Below are positions 7,004 through 11,345 of a stretch of DNA of 11,345 nt, piece after piece. The position numbers were made by a program, and so were the translations under genes. A model generated the notes under the pieces. It had not been told where the DNA came from. It saw only the letters and a program-made list of their open reading frames with translations, and did not search any database. This DNA is from Thalassiosira profunda. Lineage: Eukaryota; Bacillariophyta; Thalassiosirophyceae; Thalassiosirales; Thalassiosiraceae. The stretch covers positions 1 through 11,345 of the forward strand of contig JALLAP010000629.1 of the NCBI GenBank assembly GCA_036939355.1, in the 5' to 3' direction. Positions within the stretch are counted from its first letter, which is position 1. Each line of letters opens with the position of its first letter.

Positions 7004-8281
7004 CTACGATAGGTAAGATTCGATGGCTGAAATACTTTCAGGAGATTGATGTGAACTCTCTGTTTTCATAAAGTGTAGCAATCGTTCATTATATGGACGA
7101 TAAAATTCTTCCATGAGAGATATTGTCTGGTTGTTGAACGGTTTTCTATGACTTTGAGAATTTGCTTTTGGCAATGTCTTGATTTCATTAGTAAATTCTG
7201 ACAAATGTAAAAATTTAGCCGCATCTTTAACAGAAGAAGTAGCACCAGCCTCCAATGGAGAAACTAAAAATTGACTTGATGGGAAAACGCGTAACCAATG
7301 TTCGATTATGAGTATATACAGGCCTTTCACAACAACATTGAAGTGACCAGCCTCAAAACATTCATATTCTTTCCGTCCCTCTTCTGTAAGACAAGATTGA
7401 AATTCCTCTAAGTAACGTGGTACCTCCACATCGGGATTTCCCTTCAAATTCGAGTAGGACCAATCCGAATTAACACGATTTGCAGGTCGACGTGTTCGTA
7501 GAATAATTCTGGCTTGTGGTGTAACCTCAAATAGTAATCTTGGCGTCCAAAAGTCGCCACCTGCATTCTGAACAGATGAATCGATGGTAAAGACACGGCC
7601 CCAAGACGACTGGCCCGCACCTAGAGTTGCCATTAGTTTGGGGTAACGATGCGTATACCTTTCAAGAGTCGAATCGCCACGGGGAACCTTTGCACGCGCA
7701 AGTTCATGTTTGTAACAATTTGGAGATGATGGTCGCCCATGCCAAAAATATAATTCTCCTACAGCACCATCGTTCGGTGTATCATTCGGAAGAACATCAT
7801 TATGTTGACACAAATTCAAATACAAATCAGTTGTTGCACATTTGGCCACACCTATGATGTATGCGTATGGTAGACATTTCAATTCTTTGGTTGTTGTTGT
7901 TGTATTAAGAACTTTTTCAGTCCACCAGCATGGACTTTTGAATGCGCTGTCATACTCCGTTGGTAATGATTTAAATAATGATGGATACTTTTGTTTGACT
8001 TCGAATGATGTAGCAAGATGAACATCGTGAGGATTAAATGTAGAATTGCACGGTCGAGGGGGGGGAGGTGAAGAAGAAGTGTTACCTTGCTTGTTTTTCT
8101 TCTTGAGAGTTCCGTAGGTTAAATTTTCAGGGCGATAGCTCCGGATGCTGCCAAAAAATGGAAGAAGAAGAAGAAGAAATCTGGAGGCCTTCCACGGGTT
8201 GATACAACAAAACTCAGCGTCATCGAGTTCATCATCATTTTGTATGTCTCCTGCTAATACTAATGCTCGTGCTTGTGGCAT
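7004..8281 (-). CDS. CHST15-like carbohydrate sulfotransferase (425 aa), type II Golgi membrane protein
   Basis: Predicted to transfer sulfate from PAPS to a polysaccharide or glycan in the Golgi lumen. Start: ATG at 8281-8279, A at -3; the frame is open further upstream to 8431 but has no earlier ATG. A short cytosolic tail and a hydrophobic run RFLLLLLPFFG (residues 34-44) suggest a type II signal anchor, followed by a Pro/Ser-rich stem (~69-77). The PAPS 5'-phosphosulfate loop is CLPYAYIIGVAKCATTDLY (136-154), with Lys present but Ala where PKxGTT families usually have Gly. Then come ELYFW (176-180), a 3'-phosphate motif RTRRPANRVNSDWSYS (262-277), GLYILIIEHWLRVFP (320-334) and a terminal EEFYRPYNERL (391-401), all typical of the family. 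Length and motif order indicate a complete intronless gene. Base composition is clearly more AT-rich than its surroundings. The substrate is unknown. Confidence 0.85.
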   Translation of the reverse strand: MPQARALVLAGDIQNDDELDDAEFCCINPWKASRFLLLLLPFFGSIRSYRPENLTYGTLKKKNKQGNTSSSPPPPRPCNSTFNPHDVHLATSFEVKQKYPSLFKSLPTEYDSAFKSPCWWTEKVLNTTTTTKELKCLPYAYIIGVAKCATTDLYLNLCQHNDVLPNDTPNDGAVGELYFWHGRPSSPNCYKHELARAKVPRGDSTLERYTHRYPKLMATLGAGQSSWGRVFTIDSSVQNAGGDFWTPRLLFEVTPQARIILRTRRPANRVNSDWSYSNLKGNPDVEVPRYLEEFQSCLTEEGRKEYECFEAGHFNVVVKGLYILIIEHWLRVFPSSQFLVSPLEAGATSSVKDAAKFLHLSEFTNEIKTLPKANSQSHRKPFNNQTISLMEEFYRPYNERLLHFMKTESSHQSPESISAIESYLS

Positions 8282-9039
8282 GATTTGGTAGTAAAATAAG
8301 TCTGTGGCAATCCCGGTTATGTCGCGACGTTTGAATGAGGAGGCAATAAAGAAGTGCAACAAATTGGATTTTGAGAGGACAGCAAAAGGAGAGTGTCTAG
8401 TGTCTAGATACGTGGGAGAAACGCGACTCAACCTGACTTTTTAGTCCCATTTGCTGCTTCCGCTACCAAACCGGGGCCCCACAATTCGGGCCTGGTTGAC
8501 ATGAAAAATTGCACGTAGGTTTCATTTCTGTTATTGTTTGGGCCAAAAAATCGTGTTACAGACACATTTTTGCATTGAAAGGAGTCCCGTGGGCTCGGCC
8601 ATAGTACTCCCATGCTTTGGCCCGGACCTCCCATAGACTTCAGTGACCGCAACAATACACCACCAAATACCTATACCAACCCAAAATTGCACGTAGAATT
8701 CGATTCTGAACGTTTTCAGGACTCAAATTGAGTGTGGAAAGCATAATGAAGCCCTACTTTCCCGGCCTGCATAATCTCATGATACAACCTTGAAATTTTG
8801 GTTCTGGACATTCCAAAGGCATCTCTTAGAGGGCCGAGTCCAGCCCCCATCTACTGTTTACTCTTTGCAATAGGAAGCCGAGCACGAGATGCTCATAAAT
8901 TTGTTTTGCCAATCAATGCAAGAGCTTCTACCTTTAATTCTACGCCTTTAGTAGACAGCGGCCTCGAATCGGCCATTCCATTTTTGCAATGATCATCCAG
9001 CACCTAACATGAGGTTATGTGAGCTCAAACCGTCTTTGA
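8282..9039. other. Region upstream of the sulfotransferase, no gene supported
   Basis: The first ~150 bases continue the sulfotransferase frame without an ATG and are probably its 5' UTR. A 75-codon minus-strand frame (8655-8428) begins only with TTG and has no motif. A plus-strand frame at 8798-8992 is likewise unrecognised. A 26-base imperfect direct repeat (8505-8530, 8683-8708) is listed separately. The promoter of the sulfotransferase should lie here, but I cannot identify a convincing core element. Confidence 0.4.
8505..8708 (+). repeat. Pair of 26-base direct repeats (AAAATTGCACGTAG...)
   Basis: AAAATTGCACGTAG is identical at 8505-8518 and 8683-8696. The similarity continues for 12 more bases (TTTCATTTCTG against ATTCGATTCTG), giving 22 of 26 matches with a 178-base spacing. 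Related ACGTAGGAAT motifs occur at 9285 and 10568. It looks like a dispersed short repeat or a duplicated upstream site of the sulfotransferase gene. Confidence 0.6.
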
Positions 9040-9204
9040 TTCGCCTCTGATCTTCATTATTGGCGCGCAAGGTATATGATACGCTCTGCACGGCTGGCAC
9101 CTGGAACCTGGAACGTGCCCAAGGCCCCGGGACGCGCTCACAACGTTCAGTCGAACGCGGCGCAGCAGCCGCTGCCCAAGGACTGCTGCTGCTGCTGGAA
9201 CTGC

Positions 9205-9234
9205 GGGGGACTTTTTTTCCTGGCTGGGGCACTC
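9205..9234 (+). repeat. Left terminal inverted repeat of the 970-bp element
   Basis: It begins GGGGGACTTTTTTT and ends GGCTGGGGCACTC. It pairs with 10147-10174 over its whole length, apart from one extra A and one extra T. Confidence 0.8.
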
Positions 9235-9323
9235 TCTATGTGAATTGGACAGTCTTTGCGACTCACCAAAGTATGACTAAAATTACGTAGGAATAGGTAT
9301 GTTTTGGGTTCTTTTTTGCTTCG

Positions 9324-9500
9324 AAAATCGGCATACTTTGCACTTCGCCGCCGCCGCGTGAGCTCCTCCGACCGCTAAGTCATGGCGATGTGCAACATCC
9401 TTTGCACGTCCTCTTGTTGCACATGTCCTTGGCGTCGCCGTTATTGGCGGAGGGAGCTCGGCAGCGAAGTGCAAAACAAGGTGTCTGAGTCGCCGATTTT
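9324..9500. repeat. Large nested foldback (imperfect ~177-bp hairpin)
   Basis: Four successive inverted pairs are nested in order. AAAATCGGC (9324-9332) pairs with GCCGATTTT (9492-9500). TTTGCACTTCGC (9337-9348) pairs with GCGAAGTGCAAA (9464-9475). GAGCTCCTCCG (9360-9370) pairs with CGGAGGGAGCTC (9448-9459), with one bulged base. ATGTGCAACA (9388-9397) pairs with TGTTGCACAT (9415-9424) around a 17-base loop. The order and similar arm distances indicate one folded structure rather than unrelated short palindromes. It could be a foldback core of the element or give a hairpin transcript and small RNAs; that is inference. Confidence 0.8.
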
Positions 9501-10146
9501 GGCCGTCTCTCAAGTCTCTCGCCACTCAACTTTTAGACGCGCCGCCGCCCGCGCCACACCCTCCGCAGCCCTTCTCTCCGCCATGGCCGCGGATTGGAGG
9601 CCAATACCCCGGCAATATTGCGCATAGACCTTGCCTACATCTACATACTAGCCGAGGCCGTGGTGGGCGGCGGCGGCGAGGCGTGGGTGGACAGGAGGCA
9701 CAAGGACGGCCGGAAGGCCGAGACGACGGCGGCGACGGCCTCACCGACGGCCATATCGGCGAGCTCCATGAAGCCGCGGACGATGGCCGACCGGCGATAT
9801 CGATAGCCAGTAGCCTCCTAATAGTATTAAACGGCGCCGGTGTGCAATGGTGGAGGCCAATGAGGCCGTTAAGGTTACTTCTACGCACTCTAAAGGTGCA
9901 TGGGTTGACCGGCGCATTGACCTTGCAGCGCAATATCCACATAGGCCGCCGTTGACCGGCTTCTACCCCTTCCTCGGCTCTCGTTCGACCTGGCCGAGGT
10001 GCAGCCATCATTTGCCGACATCGGCCGCCTACTCGCTCCGTAGGGCGGCCGGCCGCGGCGGCGCCATGGCGGGCGACGGTCTTGAGTTCGTTGTGTTTTT
10101 GTTTTGCCGGGTGTACCAGAATTCCTACATAGGGTTTTGTGTCCAC

Positions 10147-10174
10147 GAGTGCCCCAGCCAGGAAAAAAGCCCCC
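10147..10174 (-). repeat. Right terminal inverted repeat of the 970-bp element
   Basis: GAGTGCCCCAGCCAGG followed by an A run and GCCCCC is the inverse of the left end. The target copy TGC follows at 10175-10177. Confidence 0.8.
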
Positions 10175-10353
10175 TGCGAGAAGCCGGGCCATACCATCGG
10201 CAAGTGCAAGGAGCCGCGCCTCCGCGCATCGCACGAAACCGCGACAAGTTCCTCTACGAGGCCAGGGCAAAGCAGGGCGGAGACGGCGGTGACGGACCAC
10301 CCAAGGGCAAGGGCGGCAATTGCAAGAAGTGGGGGTCGCATGCGAAGGAATGA

Positions 10354-10477
10354 TGACGTCTCTGCTGACGCACTGATAGCAACACTCTTGCGCGTGAGTC
10401 GTGAGTCGTGACCGTCTGCCTCACTCTGAAAGAGAAGGCACAGTTCACTGCAGACGAAATTACCATGTATATTGGTG
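10354..10477. other. Sequence after the gag remnant, nothing recognised
   Basis: A short tandem GTGAGTC repeat sits near 10393-10406. A plus-strand frame from ~10408 to 10656 has no recognisable family and runs through the CGAATATAC repeats, so I do not call it. No protease or polymerase sequence follows the gag fragment. Confidence 0.35.
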
Positions 10478-10715
10478 GTATATTCGGGGGTACTCGGATA
10501 TACCTCTCTTCTACCGCGAATATACGGGAGCTGAATCGAGCCAATTTTGACCAAAATGGCTCCTTTCACGTAGGAATAGTATGTTTTTGTACCTCGAATA
10601 TACCTCCGTATGTGGGAGGCGTTTGTACCTCGAATATACTGATTTTTACATGCTAAATTAGCAATTTCCTTGCTTCGTCGCCCGCTCTTGCCGAATCAAC
10701 CTACGGCGAATATAC
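10478..10715. repeat. Cluster of six CGAATATAC motifs in both orientations
   Basis: Exact CGAATATAC occurs on the plus strand at 10517, 10595, 10631 and 10707. Its reverse complement is at 10478-10486, and a one-base variant (CGGATATAC) at 10495-10503. The first two form a hairpin: GGTATATTCG (10477-10486) against CGGATATACC (10495-10504) with an 8-base loop. The copies at 10595 and 10631 share the longer 18-mer TTTGTACCTCGAATATAC (10586-10603 and 10622-10639), a 36-base period. Spacings are otherwise irregular, so this is neither a simple satellite nor a CRISPR array. Confidence 0.8.
10538..10562. repeat. Short hairpin within the motif cluster
   Basis: GAGCCAATTTT (10538-10548) and AAAATGGCTC (10553-10562) pair over 10 bases with one bulge around a 4-base loop (GACC). 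It lies between CGAATATAC copies three and four. Confidence 0.65.
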
Positions 10716-11345
10716 CGAATCGCGACTGTTTACTGACGAACGCATCGAAGTAAGCTGTCTCTTCCACCGAACCGGCTGCGAGAGAGCGTGCAGACGGCTG
10801 ACGAGCACTATCGCTAGGTTTGTGCGTGAAAGAGATGAGGAGAGGGCGTGTCCGAGAGTGCCAGTCCGTTGGTCTTGGACGCGGCGTTTAACGGCGCCTC
10901 GACGACAAGGACGGCTCGCTCGAGAGTGCCGCCTCGGTTTGCTCTTCTCTAAGGTCTAAGGGCGAGGTGTCGGCGTCTCATTGGAGAGCGCGCCACCTCA
11001 ACAGAATTGCTCGAATGACAAAGTTTTGGTGGAGGGATGACGAGTGGCGTTGAGTGGTGCCACCACGACGGTCCGCATCCGTCTCGTTGGGCTCGGCGTC
11101 TCGAGGCGCAGGCACGGGGAGCAAGCGACTGTCGAGCGAGTTGGAGCGGCTGGCGCGAGACAGAGCGAGTGGCTGTCGAATAGCGCGAGCGCGAGGGACG
11201 AGGAGCGGAGAAGGGACGGCAGAGACTGTTGTTACAGCTTGCTTGCTACTGCGTTGCTACTGCGTTAAAACCTCGAGGCCCCAAAGGTGACAAGAGGAGG
11301 CAACAGCTTCCGTCTAAAGGACGGTCGCAACGTCTAAACCTTCTC
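10716..11345. other. GC-rich tail of the window, no gene recognised
   Basis: Open frames near 11044-11290 overlap one another, are Arg/Ser/Ala-rich and resemble no family I know. Only a small direct repeat, GTTGCTACTGC around 11240-11265, stands out. The region may contain part of a gene that continues beyond the window, but nothing here supports calling one. Confidence 0.4.

Larger units (their letters stand above)
9205..10174. mobile_element. 970-bp non-autonomous DNA transposon with ~28-30 bp inverted ends
   Basis: The left end 9205-9234 and right end 10147-10174 are inverted copies sharing TTTTTTCCTGGCTGGGGCAC and a GGGGG start, differing only by a two-base indel. Both flanks carry TGC (9202-9204 and 10175-10177), an apparent 3-bp target duplication; CTGC as a 4-bp duplication is equally possible because of the C at 10174. 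Insertion is further shown by the zinc-knuckle codons that become continuous when it is removed. The interior (~9340-10080) is GC-rich with no transposase recognised, and contains a large foldback at 9324-9500. GGG-starting ends with 3-bp duplications occur in PIF/Harbinger- and Zator-type elements, but TGC is not the usual Harbinger target, so I leave the superfamily open. Confidence 0.75.
9040..10353 (+). pseudogene. Degraded retroelement gag fragment with CCHC zinc knuckle, split by an inserted transposon
   Basis: Frame 9040-9204 ends in a Pro/Gln-rich segment and a Cys run, then the first half of a zinc knuckle: Cys codons at 9193 and 9202 separated by Trp-Asn (CX2C). At 9205 the frame enters an unrelated 970-bp element. 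It resumes at 10175-10177 with the duplicated TGC and continues as X4-His (10190)-X4-Cys (10205), then KEPR. Without the insert the two halves join in frame as CX2CX4HX4C. Around 10220-10228 the frame shifts by one base, and a typical post-knuckle tail follows (IARNRDKFLYEARAKQGG, then Gly/Lys-rich), ending in TGA at 10351. The extra TGC codons before the knuckle look like microsatellite expansion. The knuckle is known from gag of Ty1/copia-type and other retroelements. The N-terminal gag domains, protease and polymerase are not seen here, so this is a broken fragment; the retroelement class is not assigned. Confidence 0.68.

Noticed and set aside
8282..8431. Extending the sulfotransferase upstream to a TTG at 8431
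   Set aside because: No ATG lies in the extension, and the first ATG (8281) gives a normal type II anchor position.
8428..8655. Minus-strand 75-codon frame just upstream of the sulfotransferase as a first exon
   Set aside because: It lacks an ATG at its start and a recognisable motif, and the downstream gene is already complete. A 5' intron is possible but unsupported.
9205..10174. Shared peptide (FFLAGAL) read from both ends of this stretch, suggesting a membrane-protein repeat
   Set aside because: It is simply the terminal inverted repeat translated on opposite strands; there is no surrounding protein similarity.
9526..10569. Long minus-strand open frame of ~347 codons
   Set aside because: It runs across the right end of the 970-bp transposon and the antisense of the gag remnant, starts without regard to either boundary, and has GC-driven Arg/Pro/Ser composition with no motif. 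Treated as a shadow.
10478..10715. CRISPR-like array
   Set aside because: Motif is 9 bases, in both orientations, with irregular spacing, in eukaryotic DNA.

Overview
The window looks like nuclear DNA of a eukaryotic microalga, most likely a diatom or another stramenopile. This rests on three things: a CHST15-type carbohydrate sulfotransferase with a signal anchor, long intronless genes separated by repeat-rich DNA, and several nested or degraded eukaryotic transposons. There is no sign of operons, Shine-Dalgarno sites or other bacterial organisation. The taxonomic call is an inference.

Layout. 1-846 is flank without a recognisable gene. About 854-6321 is a ~5.5 kb DNA transposon bounded by inverted ends. 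Each end carries a 14-bp terminal inverted repeat followed by a pair of CCCGGAA/TTCCGGG palindromes. It carries one long gene (1187-5029) encoding a 1280-residue PiggyBac-type transposase. The protein has a Tudor-like N-terminus, and a PD-(D/E)XK nuclease of the YqaJ/lambda-exonuclease type appears to be inserted between the second and third catalytic Asp of the transposase core. It ends in a PiggyBac-type Cys-rich finger and acidic decapeptide repeats. The 3' part of the element (5030-6222) is GC-rich, has no convincing gene, and contains a tandem duplication of about 172-183 bp. Next come a possible orphan exon on the minus strand (6539-6892) and a complete, visibly AT-richer sulfotransferase gene on the minus strand (8281-7004).

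9040-10353 is a degraded retroelement gag fragment. Its CCHC zinc knuckle is split by a second, 970-bp non-autonomous DNA transposon (9205-10174). That element has ~28-30 bp inverted ends and an apparent 3-bp (TGC) target duplication. Removing it in thought restores the knuckle in frame. It contains a ~177-bp nested foldback. Downstream, 10478-10715 carries six copies of a CGAATATAC motif in both orientations, with small hairpins. The remainder to 11345 shows no gene I can support.

The parts do not form one pathway. The picture is one probable host gene (sulfotransferase) set among mobile DNA. The two points most worth follow-up are the transposase-nuclease architecture with its palindromic ends, and the transposon caught inside a gag zinc knuckle.
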